Part shown: piece by piece, positions 38,689 to 46,032 of the stretch | Position numbering within the stretch: the stretch's first letter is position 1 | Layout of the letters: each line of letters starts with the position of its first letter | DNA from: Alistipes provencensis | GTDB taxonomy: Bacteria; Bacteroidota; Bacteroidia; Bacteroidales; Rikenellaceae | Reading direction: 5' to 3' | NCBI RefSeq assembly: GCF_900083545.1 | Contig: NZ_LT559262.1 | Location: 2,203,673 to 2,267,672, forward strand | DNA: 64,000 bases | Made by a program: the position numbers and the translations under genes | The notes under the pieces: model-generated | What the model was told of the DNA's origin: nothing | The model's input: only the letters and a program-made list of their open reading frames with translations | Database searches by the model: none

Positions 38689-38762
38689 CCGCACATCCCT
38701 CGAATCCCCGAATGGGACGTCCGCCGAGGACTACCCATCCGGGGATTCTTCACGATGCACGA
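38689..38762 (+). ncRNA. Conserved hairpin element, copy A (type uncertain: structured RNA, terminator or REP-like)
   Basis: Starts ccgcacatccct and ends ttcttcacgatgcacga. Between them a 13-bp imperfect stem (AATCCCCGAATGG with CCATCCGGGGATT, one A-C mismatch) plus an inner GTCC/GGAC stem form a long hairpin. The same element with different stem bases occurs at 45090-45162. It begins 24 bp after the DPP III stop, between convergent genes. Confidence 0.6.
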
Positions 38763-38767
38763 CATCT

Positions 38768-38995
38768 GCACCGCACTGACCGAAAACGTTTCGATTCTCA
38801 CGGGCATCTTTCACCTTGCCTTGTCTGGCCCGAACGGGAAATACGCCGTGTATGTCCCGTCCGGGCCGGACTGCGTTAAGGCAAAACCTGCTCCGCGATA
38901 ATCAAAAACGAGCGCAGATAGACTCGGCACCGCACTGACCGAAAACGTTTCGATTCTCACGGGCATCTTTACCTGCTCCGCGATAATTAAAAACG
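38768..38995. repeat. Direct repeats in the intergenic region after DPP III
   Basis: A 44-bp sequence (gcaccgcactgaccgaaa to gggcatcttt) occurs identically at 38768-38811 and 38927-38970. A second, 25-bp sequence (acctgctccgcgataat) occurs at 38886-38910 and again at 38971-38995 with one change. The 381-bp gap has no convincing gene; short frames here differ and lack family features. Confidence 0.9.
38824..38870. other. Inverted repeat (hairpin) within the direct-repeat region
   Basis: ggcccgaacggga (38827-38839) pairs with tcccgtccgggcc (38855-38867) with one G-T type mismatch. No T-run follows on either strand, so a simple terminator is not shown. Confidence 0.6.
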
Positions 38996-39045
38996 GTGCA
39001 GAGTCTCTCTGCACCGTTACTGTTCGGAACTGTGCGGTTCCGGTC

Positions 39046-39626
39046 TTACTCTTTCGCCCCGGCTCCGCCGTCGATGGCGAATGCCGAGACGATCACCATC
39101 TTCTCGTCCACGTTGTTGGGGTTCGAGACGATGATGCCGTATTCGCCCGCGGGACGTTCGTCGAAGGTCAGGCGATAGGAGCTTTCGCCGTATTTCTCGG
39201 CCGAGAATTGCAGATAATCCATCGTATTGGAACTTACCGAGAACGACCCGACGGCCGAAATCACCGCCGAACGGTTTTTCTTGGAGCTTTTCATGCGGAA
39301 GACGCGCACGATGGACATAGGGTCGGCCTTGTTGTCCTTGGCGCGGACGATGAGCGCGAACGGCTGCATGCCGTCGAACCGCACGCCGGCCGAACCTCCC
39401 TCTACGAGTACTTTTGTTTTGGATTTGCTGGCTGCGAATCCGGCGATGTAGACGCCGGCGCCCGTTCGCATCCGCACGTTGTGTTTTTCGAGCTTCTTGG
39501 ACGAGCCGTCGGGGAATACGCCGACGACCTCTCCCTCGAATTCGGGTTCGAGGGTCTGTGCCGTTACTGCATTACCCCCCCCCACATCATGGCCGCTGCG
39601 GCCATCAGGAATAGGATTTTTTTCAT
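39046..39626 (-). CDS. Secreted protein with G9 tract in its signal peptide; frameshifted (predicted OFF phase)
   Basis: Function unknown. The ATG at 39626 gives MKKILFLMAAAAMMW, a Sec signal core, followed by nine G. At nine the frame reads GGVMQ and stops at 39564. With ten G it would read WGGGNAVTAQTLEPEFEGE and continue to 39046, a 193-aa protein with a cleavage site near VTA/QT. The body is beta-rich with a C-terminal domain (YRLTFDERPAGEYGIIVSNP) reminiscent of surface or appendage proteins, without a recognised family. The arrangement is the same as in the lipoprotein at 3858-4402: identical tract length, and one extra G needed in both. Confidence 0.75.
39575..39583 (-). repeat. G9 mononucleotide tract in secreted-protein gene
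   Basis: Nine C on the plus strand at the c-region of the signal peptide. The current length is out of frame; ten (or seven) would be in frame. Confidence 0.95.
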
Positions 39627-39736
39627 CATTGTATTGATTTGAATTTGTTGCGCACCGTGCGCGACAGCAAAAATAACAATTTCCCCGTAAAATCGGATGG
39701 CCGCGTTCCGATTTTTTATGAACGTCCCGAAATGCA

Positions 39737-39764
39737 CAGGGCGCATCCTTTCGGATGCGCCCTG
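39737..39764 (-). terminator. Hairpin terminator after rubredoxin
   Basis: Perfect 12-bp stem (cagggcgcatcc with ggatgcgccctg) and 4-nt loop, 19 bp past the rubredoxin stop. No strong T-run follows on the minus strand, so termination strength is uncertain. Confidence 0.65.
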
Positions 39765-39783
39765 ATGTCCGGAAGGTCGCGGT

Positions 39784-39948
39784 CTACTCCTCGACCTCTT
39801 CGAAATTGCTCTTGTCGACGCCGCAGACGGGGCATGCCCAGTCGTCGGGAATCTCTTCGAAAGGCGTTCCGGGGGCGATACCTCCGTCGGGATCGCCGAC
39901 TGCGGGGTCGTAAACCCATTCGCAGACTACACAACGATACTTTTTCAT
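39784..39948 (-). CDS. Rubredoxin
   Basis: A 54-aa protein too short for most gene lists, read by hand: [15 protein letters not shown], then [19 protein letters not shown]. The two CxxC pairs (YRCVVCEW and WACPVCGV) bind one iron atom. Length, spacing and the PDDW motif are those of classical rubredoxin, a small cytosolic electron carrier for superoxide and peroxide reduction in anaerobes, or in rubrerythrin systems. Confidence 0.97.
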   Translation of the reverse strand: MKKYRCVVCEWVYDPAVGDPDGGIAPGTPFEEIPDDWACPVCGVDKSNFEEVEE

Positions 39949-40001
39949 CTTTTGCTGTTTTTTATTAGGGTGAGTACTGTTTATACAAATTGGCTGCCGC
40001 T

Positions 40002-40544
40002 TTATGCCTCTTCATTTGGGTTGTCCTCATCCTCCTCGTCGGGACGGTTGCCGCCGGGCGGGGTGAGTTCGGCCACGAGGCGGTCGGCCTCGGCGCACGA
40101 GACGTAGAGCCGGTCCTCGTAGATGTCGACGATCTCGACGAAATTGCGCCACTCCGAAGCGTAGAGCCGCACGCGTTCCAGCCGGCGCAGGTCGATGAAA
40201 TGGCCGTAGTAGCCGAAGAACCCGCAGCCGCCGAAGATCGGCACGAACCACTGCATCCGCCGGGCGTCCACACGGCGCACCGAGGCGATTTCGTCGCGGC
40301 GGATTTCGGTGATGTCCAGCAGACAGCGGACCTCGACCGTCTTGTCCGACACGACGATCCGGCGGGGTATCGACAGCGACATCAGGGCGATGAGCGCCAC
40401 GATGAACGACGTGAACCACGCCGAAAGGTAACCCCCTTCGTACAAATGGTAGAGCAGTCCGCCCAGAAGGATGAAAACCACTAGGTAGATCAGCGTCCAG
40501 TAGATCGTGTGACGGTCGAAACGGTATTTATAGATGCTCTGCAT
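40002..40544 (-). CDS. Membrane protein with PH-like domain
   Basis: The 180-aa protein has two N-terminal membrane segments ([20 protein letters not shown] and [11 protein letters not shown]) followed by a beta-rich bacterial-PH-like domain ([21 protein letters not shown]) and an acidic tail ([12 protein letters not shown]). Function unknown. Its start overlaps ispD by 17 bp in another frame, so the two are probably co-translated. Confidence 0.75.
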   Translation of the reverse strand: MQSIYKYRFDRHTIYWTLIYLVVFILLGGLLYHLYEGGYLSAWFTSFIVALIALMSLSIPRRIVVSDKTVEVRCLLDITEIRRDEIASVRRVDARRMQWFVPIFGGCGFFGYYGHFIDLRRLERVRLYASEWRNFVEIVDIYEDRLYVSCAEADRLVAELTPPGGNRPDEEDEDNPNEEA

Positions 40545-41289
40545 CGGTCGTCGTAGGTTCTTCCTCAGCCTCTTCGCGGGCGGCGATCAGGGCCTCGGCG
40601 ATGATGAAATCTTCCGGGGTCGTCAGTTTCAGGTTGCCGCGCTCGCCCTCGGCGAGACATACCGGGTGCCCGGCGGCCTCGACCACCGAAGCGTCGTCGG
40701 TGAACTCCGCGCGGTAGTCCGCCCCGTAAGCGCGGCGCAGTACGTCGGCGCGGAAGAACTGCGGGGTCTGCACGATGCGCAGCCGGCGGCGGTCGACGAT
40801 CCGCGAGGGGACGATGCCCTTCGAGTCGGGTTCCCCCTCCGTTTCGCGGAACGAATCGACGGCCTCCACGACCGGTACGGCGGCCCCGTGCCGGGCTGCG
40901 GCTGCGGCTACGCGCCGGGCTGCGGCTGCGGCTACGCGGCGGATCATGGCGGCCGTTCCCAGCGGCCGCACGCCGTCCTGCACGGCGATCAGTTCGGGGT
41001 CGGTCGTCAGCGCCGCGAGCCCGTTCTTGACCGAGTCGAAACGCTCCGCGCCGCCCGCGACGACGCGGTGCGCCGCCACGTCGAAACGGGCGGCGAGGTT
41101 GTTCCAGAATTCGATGTGCTGCTCCGGCAGTACGGCCACGATCTCCGCCCCGGGCATCGCCGCGGCGAAATTGTTGATCGTGCGCGCCAGTACGGGCATG
41201 CCCGCCAGAAATGCGAACTGCTTGGGACGCGCACCTCCTGCGCGGCGTCCGCTGCCTCCGGCTACGATGATGATTCCCGTGCGTTCCAT
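40528..41289 (-). CDS. ispD: 2-C-methyl-D-erythritol 4-phosphate cytidylyltransferase
   Basis: The 253-aa enzyme performs the CTP-dependent third step of the MEP isoprenoid pathway. It shows GIIIVAGGSGRRAGGARPKQF (nucleotide-binding loop), VQDGVRPLG and FTDDASVVE. An in-frame 24-bp tandem duplication adds a second RRVAAAAA block after the DGVRPL helix. A family-average length is ~230 aa. It lies 4 bp behind the M23 peptidase gene. Confidence 0.95.
   Translation of the reverse strand: MERTGIIIVAGGSGRRAGGARPKQFAFLAGMPVLARTINNFAAAMPGAEIVAVLPEQHIEFWNNLAARFDVAAHRVVAGGAERFDSVKNGLAALTTDPELIAVQDGVRPLGTAAMIRRVAAAAARRVAAAAARHGAAVPVVEAVDSFRETEGEPDSKGIVPSRIVDRRRLRIVQTPQFFRADVLRRAYGADYRAEFTDDASVVEAAGHPVCLAEGERGNLKLTTPEDFIIAEALIAAREEAEEEPTTTDAEHL
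40891..40938. repeat. Perfect 24-bp tandem duplication in ispD
   Basis: Bases 40891-40914 and 40915-40938 are identical. The unit is a multiple of three and adds eight residues (RVAAAAAR) without breaking the gene. Confidence 0.97.
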
Positions 41290-41293
41290 GCGT

Positions 41294-42589
41294 TTACTGC
41301 TGGGGTTGTGCGACGGCCGCGGGCAGGACGAGCGAATCCAGTTGCGTGATCTGCTCCTCGGGCTTCACGTCGCCGCAAAGCTCGGCCGTGATGCGGTCGC
41401 GGACATATTCGAACAGCGCACGGTTCTCCTTTGAGATCGGCTCGGCGGGTTCCTGCGGGATTTTCAGCGGGTCGATCGGCGTGCCGTTCTTCCAGACGCG
41501 GTAGTCGAGGTGGGGACCCGTCGAGGCGCCCGTCGAACCGACGTAGCCGATCAGTTGGCCCTGCGACACGCGCGACCCTTTCGTGATGCCCTTGGCGTAG
41601 CCGCTCAGGTGCAGATAACCCGTTTGCAGACCGCCCGGGTGTTTGATCTTGAGCGTGTTGCCGCCACCGCCGCCCCAGCCTTTGAAGATCACCGTGCCGT
41701 CGGCCACGGCGTGTACGGGCGTGCCTTTCGGCGCGGCGTAGTCGACGCCCGTGTGCGGGCGGTAGACCTTATAAATAGGGTGCTTGCGGGCGTAGGTGAA
41801 TTTCGAGCTGATGCGTGAGTATTTCAGCGGCGCCTTGAGCATCTGCTTGCGAAGACTTGCGCCGTCGGCCTCCCAGTATTGGATCTTGTTGCCCTGACGG
41901 AACGGAATGGCGTAATACTCCTTGCCGCCCTGCGAGAATTTCGCACCCCAGACACGTCCGATGCCCACCGACACCGAATCGTCGATGAAGCGTTCGTCGT
42001 AGATCACCGTGAAGCCGTCGCCCTTCTGGATGCCGAAGAAATCGACCGTCCACTGGTAGATGTCCTCCAACTCGGCGGCCAGCGCATAGGGCAGGTCCTG
42101 CTCCATGATGGCGCCCCACAGCGAGGAGTTGATGACGGCGCTTTTCTTCGTGCGGCGCAGCGTGTAGTCCTTGCAGTCGCGGCGCACCGACACCGAATCG
42201 TTGTCGTGGAACCCGAAGACCACATAGTCCGTCACCGAGAGTTCGTAGGCCAGATAATCGAGGTGCGGGGCGTAGAGCGAGTCCTCGTGGATGAAGGCGG
42301 TGTACTTGTGCCCCGCGCGGATGTTGCGCAGCGGGAAGACCGCTTTCGACGCCTTGTCCAGCCGGTCGATCGTGTAGGCCGAGACGCCGAATCCGTTGAG
42401 TATTTTGCCCATCGTCTCCCCGGACCCCACCTCGCCCGTTTCGGTGCGGTAGTTGTCGGCATCGATGCCGTAGAGCAGATTCCGGGCCTCCTCCGTCCCT
42501 TCCGTTTCGGCCGCCGGACCCTGCGTCCGGTTGCAGGCGCCTGCGGTCAGCAGCAGCAGGGCGCATATGGTAACTTTCAGACTTTTCAT
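41294..42589 (-). CDS. M23-family peptidase (LytM) lipoprotein
   Basis: The 431-aa lipoprotein (MKSLKVTICALLLLTAGACNR) has an N-terminal region related to the OapA/LysM-like part of envelope endopeptidases and a C-terminal M23 domain. The zinc motif is RPHTGVDYAAPKGTPV with HLSGY and TGPHLDYRVW downstream, so all four expected ligands are present. It should cut peptidoglycan cross-links or activate amidases during growth. It lies upstream of ispD, and the promoter box at 42599-42606 leaves almost no leader. Confidence 0.92.
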   Translation of the reverse strand: MKSLKVTICALLLLTAGACNRTQGPAAETEGTEEARNLLYGIDADNYRTETGEVGSGETMGKILNGFGVSAYTIDRLDKASKAVFPLRNIRAGHKYTAFIHEDSLYAPHLDYLAYELSVTDYVVFGFHDNDSVSVRRDCKDYTLRRTKKSAVINSSLWGAIMEQDLPYALAAELEDIYQWTVDFFGIQKGDGFTVIYDERFIDDSVSVGIGRVWGAKFSQGGKEYYAIPFRQGNKIQYWEADGASLRKQMLKAPLKYSRISSKFTYARKHPIYKVYRPHTGVDYAAPKGTPVHAVADGTVIFKGWGGGGGNTLKIKHPGGLQTGYLHLSGYAKGITKGSRVSQGQLIGYVGSTGASTGPHLDYRVWKNGTPIDPLKIPQEPAEPISKENRALFEYVRDRITAELCGDVKPEEQITQLDSLVLPAAVAQPQQ

Positions 42590-42598
42590 AGGTGAGAG

Positions 42599-42606
42599 CA
42601 AAGATA
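42599..42606 (-). promoter_or_regulatory. Putative -7 box before the M23 peptidase gene
   Basis: Minus-strand TATCTTTG (42606-42599) lies 9 bp before the ATG at 42589. No good -33 partner is seen. If real, the transcript would be leaderless or nearly so. Confidence 0.45.
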
Positions 42607-42677
42607 GTAAAAAAACGCTTCGCCCGTTGCATTTAGTATGCTATTTGCGGGGAATGGCCGAGATTTGCCGGTTTGGG

Positions 42678-42709
42678 TTTGGCGGTCCCGGGAAAAATAA
42701 TTATCTTTG
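42678..42709 (+). promoter_or_regulatory. Promoter of lpxK-PNP-ssb
   Basis: TTTG (42678-42681), 20-bp spacer and TATCTTTG (42702-42709), 40 bp before the lpxK ATG. Full consensus match. Confidence 0.8.
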
Positions 42710-42749
42710 AAAGTTATCTGTTCGAAGCGGTAGAAAAGAAAGAAGAAAG

Positions 42750-43793
42750 ATGTTGAAATTCCTGCTCGCACCTGCGGCTGTCCTCTATAAAGCGGGGGTG
42801 ACGTTCCGTCACCGTCTCTTCGACTGGGGTATCCTCAAAAGCGAGAAATTCGACATTCCGATCGTCTGCATCGGCAACATCACCGTCGGCGGCACGGGCA
42901 AGACCCCGATGGCCGAGATGGTGATCGCTTACATGGCGCAGATGCACAACGTGGCGCTGCTCTCGCGCGGCTACGGGCGGCGTACGAAAGGGTACCGGGA
43001 GGTACGCTGCGATTCGCATTACCGCGACGTGGGGGACGAACCGCTGCAGATCAAGCTCAAATTCCCCGACACGGTGGTCGCCGTCTGCGAGAAGCGTTCC
43101 GAGGGCATCCGCCGCATCCGCGCCGAGCATCCCGAGGTCGACCTGATCGTGATGGACGACGGCTTCCAGCACCGCTATGTGGAGCCGAAGATCAACATCG
43201 TGATGATCGACGCCACGCGTCCCGTCCAGCACGACCGGATGCTGCCGCTGGGTACGCTGCGCGACCTGCCCGAGGAGCTGCACCGCGCCCACTATTTCGT
43301 GGTCACGAAGTGCCCCGAGCGGATGGCGCCCATCGACCGGCGCATCCTGCGCAAGGTGCTGATTCAGGTGGCCTACCAGCGGGTCTATTTCACCCGTTTC
43401 GAGAGTTTCATGCCCCAGCCGCTCTTTGCCGGCGAGGCCCCCGGCGAGCCGCTGGTTCAGGGGCGCCCGGTGATCGCCCTTTCGGGCATCGGCAACCCCA
43501 AACCCTTCCTGCAAACCCTCCGCGAACGCTATACGGTCGTCGCCGAGATGACGCTCGACGACCACCATGTCTACAAGGTCCGCGACATGAACGCTTTGAA
43601 AGCCCTGCTGGCGGAGCATCCCGGCGCGGTGATTGTAACGACGGAGAAGGATGCGGTGAAGATGACCAACCGGGACAAGATTCCCGAAGCGATCCGCCGC
43701 AGCTTATATTATCTACCGATAAATATTTCATTCATAGAGGATTCGGCAACGGATTTTCTGCAAAAACTGGAAGAAGATGTTAGAGGAAATTAA
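42750..43793 (+). CDS. lpxK: Tetraacyldisaccharide 4'-kinase
   Basis: The 347-aa inner-membrane kinase phosphorylates the lipid A precursor at the 4' position. It starts [20 protein letters not shown] and shows the P-loop [26 protein letters not shown] and [15 protein letters not shown] with the catalytic Asp pair. Its 3' end overlaps the PNP gene by 17 bp. Confidence 0.96.
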   Translation: MLKFLLAPAAVLYKAGVTFRHRLFDWGILKSEKFDIPIVCIGNITVGGTGKTPMAEMVIAYMAQMHNVALLSRGYGRRTKGYREVRCDSHYRDVGDEPLQIKLKFPDTVVAVCEKRSEGIRRIRAEHPEVDLIVMDDGFQHRYVEPKINIVMIDATRPVQHDRMLPLGTLRDLPEELHRAHYFVVTKCPERMAPIDRRILRKVLIQVAYQRVYFTRFESFMPQPLFAGEAPGEPLVQGRPVIALSGIGNPKPFLQTLRERYTVVAEMTLDDHHVYKVRDMNALKALLAEHPGAVIVTTEKDAVKMTNRDKIPEAIRRSLYYLPINISFIEDSATDFLQKLEEDVRGN

Positions 43794-44586
43794 GAAAACA
43801 GCCGCTTTCATTCAGGCCGAGACCCGGGATTTCGCTCCCGAAGTCGGCATCGTTCTCGGTACGGGACTGGGCGATTTCGCCGACCGGATCGACACGCAAT
43901 TCGCCATCGAATATAAGAACATCCCCGGTTTCCCCGTCTCGACGGTCGAGGGCCACAAGGGCCGGATGATCTTCGGGACGATCGAGGGCCGCAGGGTCGT
44001 CGCCATGCAGGGCCGCTTCCACTACTACGAGGGTTATACGATGCAGCAGGTGACCTTCCCCGTGCGCGTGATGCAGCAGTTGGGTATCCGATACCTCTTC
44101 GTGTCGAACGCCTCGGGGGGTATCAACACCTCGTTCCGCGTGGGCGACCTGATGGTCATTACCGACCATATCAACCTGATGCCCAACCCGCTGATCGGTC
44201 CCAACATCGCCGAGCTGGGGCCTCGCTTCCCGGACATGCACAATTGCTACGACAAGTCGCTGATCGCCGCGGCCACGAAGATCGCCGAGGAGGAGAATAT
44301 CAAACTCCAGTACGGCGTCTATGTTGGCGGCACGGGCCCGACGTTCGAGACGCAGGCCGAATACCGCTATTTCAAAGCCATCGGCGGCGATGCCGCAGGC
44401 ATGTCGACGGTTCCCGAGGTGATCGTGGCGCGGCACATGTCGGTTCCGGTCTTCGGCGTGTCGGTTATCACCAACTGCGGTCTTTCGGACGAGGTGGGCG
44501 ACCACGAGGACGTGCAGCGGCAGGGCAAAAAGGCTGGTGTGCGCATGGAGGTTCTTTTCCGCAAAATGATTAAAAATCTTAAATAA
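43777..44586 (+). CDS. Purine-nucleoside phosphorylase, class I
   Basis: The 269-aa trimeric enzyme cleaves inosine and guanosine with phosphate for purine salvage. Hallmarks: [45 protein letters not shown], and the base-binding [13 protein letters not shown] plus ITNCGLSD. The start overlaps lpxK, and the stop directly abuts the ssb ATG, so three genes form one operon. Confidence 0.95.
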   Translation: MLEEIKKTAAFIQAETRDFAPEVGIVLGTGLGDFADRIDTQFAIEYKNIPGFPVSTVEGHKGRMIFGTIEGRRVVAMQGRFHYYEGYTMQQVTFPVRVMQQLGIRYLFVSNASGGINTSFRVGDLMVITDHINLMPNPLIGPNIAELGPRFPDMHNCYDKSLIAAATKIAEEENIKLQYGVYVGGTGPTFETQAEYRYFKAIGGDAAGMSTVPEVIVARHMSVPVFGVSVITNCGLSDEVGDHEDVQRQGKKAGVRMEVLFRKMIKNLK

Positions 44587-45072
44587 ATGGTAAACAAGGT
44601 AATACTGATCGGCAACGTGGGCATGGACCCCGAAGTGCGCACGCTCGAGGGCGGCGCAAAGGTCGCCCGCGTCCGTCTGGCTACGACCGAACGGCTGTTC
44701 GACCGTCAGGCCAACGAAACGAAGGAACACACCGAATGGCATACGATCACGCTGTGGCGGGGTCTGGCCGACGTCGTGGACCGCTATGTGAAGAAGGGTT
44801 CGCAAATCTACATCGAGGGGCGCCTGCGCACCCGCGAGTGGATGGACAAGGACAACAACAAACGTTATACGACCGAGATTCTGGCCGACACGATGAACCT
44901 GCTGGGCCGTCGTTCGGACAATCCGGCTTCGGAGGGCGCTCCCGCCTACGGCGGTCAGCAGCAGGGCGGATACCAGCAAAGCGGCTATCAGCAGCCTGCG
45001 GCGGCTCCGCAGCCCCAGCCCGCAGCGTCTCCCTCCGTTCCGGCGGACGATCCCGACGACCTGCCGTTCTGA
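44587..45072 (+). CDS. ssb: Single-stranded DNA-binding protein
   Basis: The 161-aa protein has an N-terminal OB fold (MVNKVILIGNVGMDPEVRTLEGG, shortened: MVNKVILIGNVGMDPEVRT), a Gln/Gly/Pro-rich linker and the acidic tip DDPDDLPF that recruits repair and replication partners. It is last in the lpxK operon and is followed by hairpin element B. A chromosome may hold more than one ssb; this one could be the housekeeping copy. Confidence 0.96.
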   Translation: MVNKVILIGNVGMDPEVRTLEGGAKVARVRLATTERLFDRQANETKEHTEWHTITLWRGLADVVDRYVKKGSQIYIEGRLRTREWMDKDNNKRYTTEILADTMNLLGRRSDNPASEGAPAYGGQQQGGYQQSGYQQPAAAPQPQPAASPSVPADDPDDLPF

Positions 45073-45089
45073 TTCGTAAGCGGCTGTTT

Positions 45090-45162
45090 CCGCACATCCC
45101 TTGAGCGGGGCGAATGGAATACTCAGGTACTATCCATCCGCCCCGTTCTTCACGATGCACGA
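45090..45162 (+). ncRNA. Conserved hairpin element, copy B (type uncertain: structured RNA, terminator or REP-like)
   Basis: Same conserved 5' (ccgcacatccct) and 3' (ttcttcacgatgcacga) ends as copy A at 38689-38762. The stem here is CGGGGCGAATGGA with TCCATCCGCCCCG; the outer base pairs differ from copy A on both sides, but pairing is kept, including the same A-C mismatch. It begins 18 bp after the ssb stop, between convergent genes. Confidence 0.6.
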
Positions 45163-45195
45163 AACTCGCTCGCTTAAAATCAAAAAGTTTTTTGG

Positions 45196-45945
45196 CTACC
45201 GGTTCAGCCACTGCCGGAAATCCTGCACGCGGTCGGTGCTGACGAACGCCTCTTCGCCTTCGGCGAGGGGCGGGTTGAGCAGGACCTTGATGCGGCTTCC
45301 CGAGTAGCGAATCATCTCCCGGATGGCGTCGAACGAGACGATGAAACGGCGGTTGATGCGGAAAAAGAGGTTCGGCGGCAGCTTCTCGCCAACGTCGGTC
45401 AGCGAACGGTCGAGGATGTAGTCTTTCCCGTCGTGCGTCATCAGGTGGAGGTATTTGCCGTCAGCCATGAAATAGGCGATCTCCGCCGTGGTGACCGATT
45501 TCATCCGGGCGCCCATGTGTACGAGGAATCGTTCCTGATACGTCGGAGGCGTCTGCGTCGGGGCGCTGTGCTCCGCAGACGCAATTCCCCCCCCCGACAA
45601 CAGTCCGAGCTTATCTATGGCCCGCCTGAGGTCGTCGCGGCCGAAGGGTTTCAGCAGGTAGTCGATGCCTTTGTTCTCGAAGGCTTTCAGCGCATAGGAG
45701 TCGTAGGCCGTGATGAAAATGACCGGCACGGAGATGTCCGCGCGTTCGAAAATATCGAATCCGCTGCCGTCTTCGAGATGAATGTCCATGAAGATCAGGT
45801 CGTGATCGACACGAGCTATCGTCTCGACCGCTTCTGCGACCGACGATGCCGTGGCTACGACCTCGATGTGGGGTGCCACCTCGGCCAGCGACGTGCGCAG
45901 CTCGGCAGCCGACAACGGCTCGTCTTCGATGATAATGGCTTTCAT
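45196..45945 (-). CDS. LytTR-type response regulator with G9 linker
   Basis: The 249-aa protein starts MKAIIIEDEPLSAAELR. Its receiver domain has the phospho-acceptor Asp54 (LIFMDIHLEDG) and the switch Lys in DYLLKPFGRDD. A linker of Ser117-Gly-Gly-Gly, coded by a G9 run, leads to Ala/Ser/Pro-rich sequence and a C-terminal LytTR DNA-binding domain (FRINRRFIVSFDAIREM). The cognate kinase is most likely the LytS-like protein at 53798-55324, which lies on the same strand 8 kb upstream. A shift of the G9 tract would leave only the receiver. Confidence 0.93.
   Translation of the reverse strand: MKAIIIEDEPLSAAELRTSLAEVAPHIEVVATASSVAEAVETIARVDHDLIFMDIHLEDGSGFDIFERADISVPVIFITAYDSYALKAFENKGIDYLLKPFGRDDLRRAIDKLGLLSGGGIASAEHSAPTQTPPTYQERFLVHMGARMKSVTTAEIAYFMADGKYLHLMTHDGKDYILDRSLTDVGEKLPPNLFFRINRRFIVSFDAIREMIRYSGSRIKVLLNPPLAEGEEAFVSTDRVQDFRQWLNR
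45587..45595 (-). repeat. G9 mononucleotide tract in LytTR regulator gene (in frame)
   Basis: Nine C on the plus strand, read as tcG GGG GGG GGa (LLSGGGIAS) between receiver and DNA-binding domain. Present length is in frame. Confidence 0.95.
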
Positions 45946-45951
45946 GACGCG

Positions 45952-45982
45952 TAAAATTACAAAAAAAACAGTCCGGTGCAAA
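45952..45982 (-). promoter_or_regulatory. Putative promoter of the LytTR regulator, overlapping the upstream terminator
   Basis: Minus-strand TTTG (45982-45979) lies in the loop and stem of the preceding terminator, 19 bp before TAATTTTA (45959-45952, a 7/8 match to TAnnTTTG), and 6 bp before the regulator ATG. Weak evidence. Confidence 0.35.
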
Positions 45983-45998
45983 AACCGGACTGTTTTTT
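45961..45998 (-). terminator. Intrinsic terminator after SusC/SusD (locus 2)
   Basis: Perfect 15-bp stem (aaaaaacagtccggt with accggactgtttttt) with a short A-rich loop and T-runs on both strands. It separates the SusCD pair from the LytTR regulator. Confidence 0.93.
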
Positions 45999-46032
45999 CA
46001 GTCGTGGACCCGAGATAAGGGCCTTTTTCCGT

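Noticed and set aside
38671..38901. A small plus-strand frame containing hairpin element A and one direct repeat
   Set aside because: The equivalent frame is not preserved at element B (spacing differs by one base), so the conservation is at DNA/RNA level, not protein.
39965..40001. A search for tRNA or other RNA genes in the short gaps
   Set aside because: None of the gaps shows a cloverleaf or conserved RNA motif.
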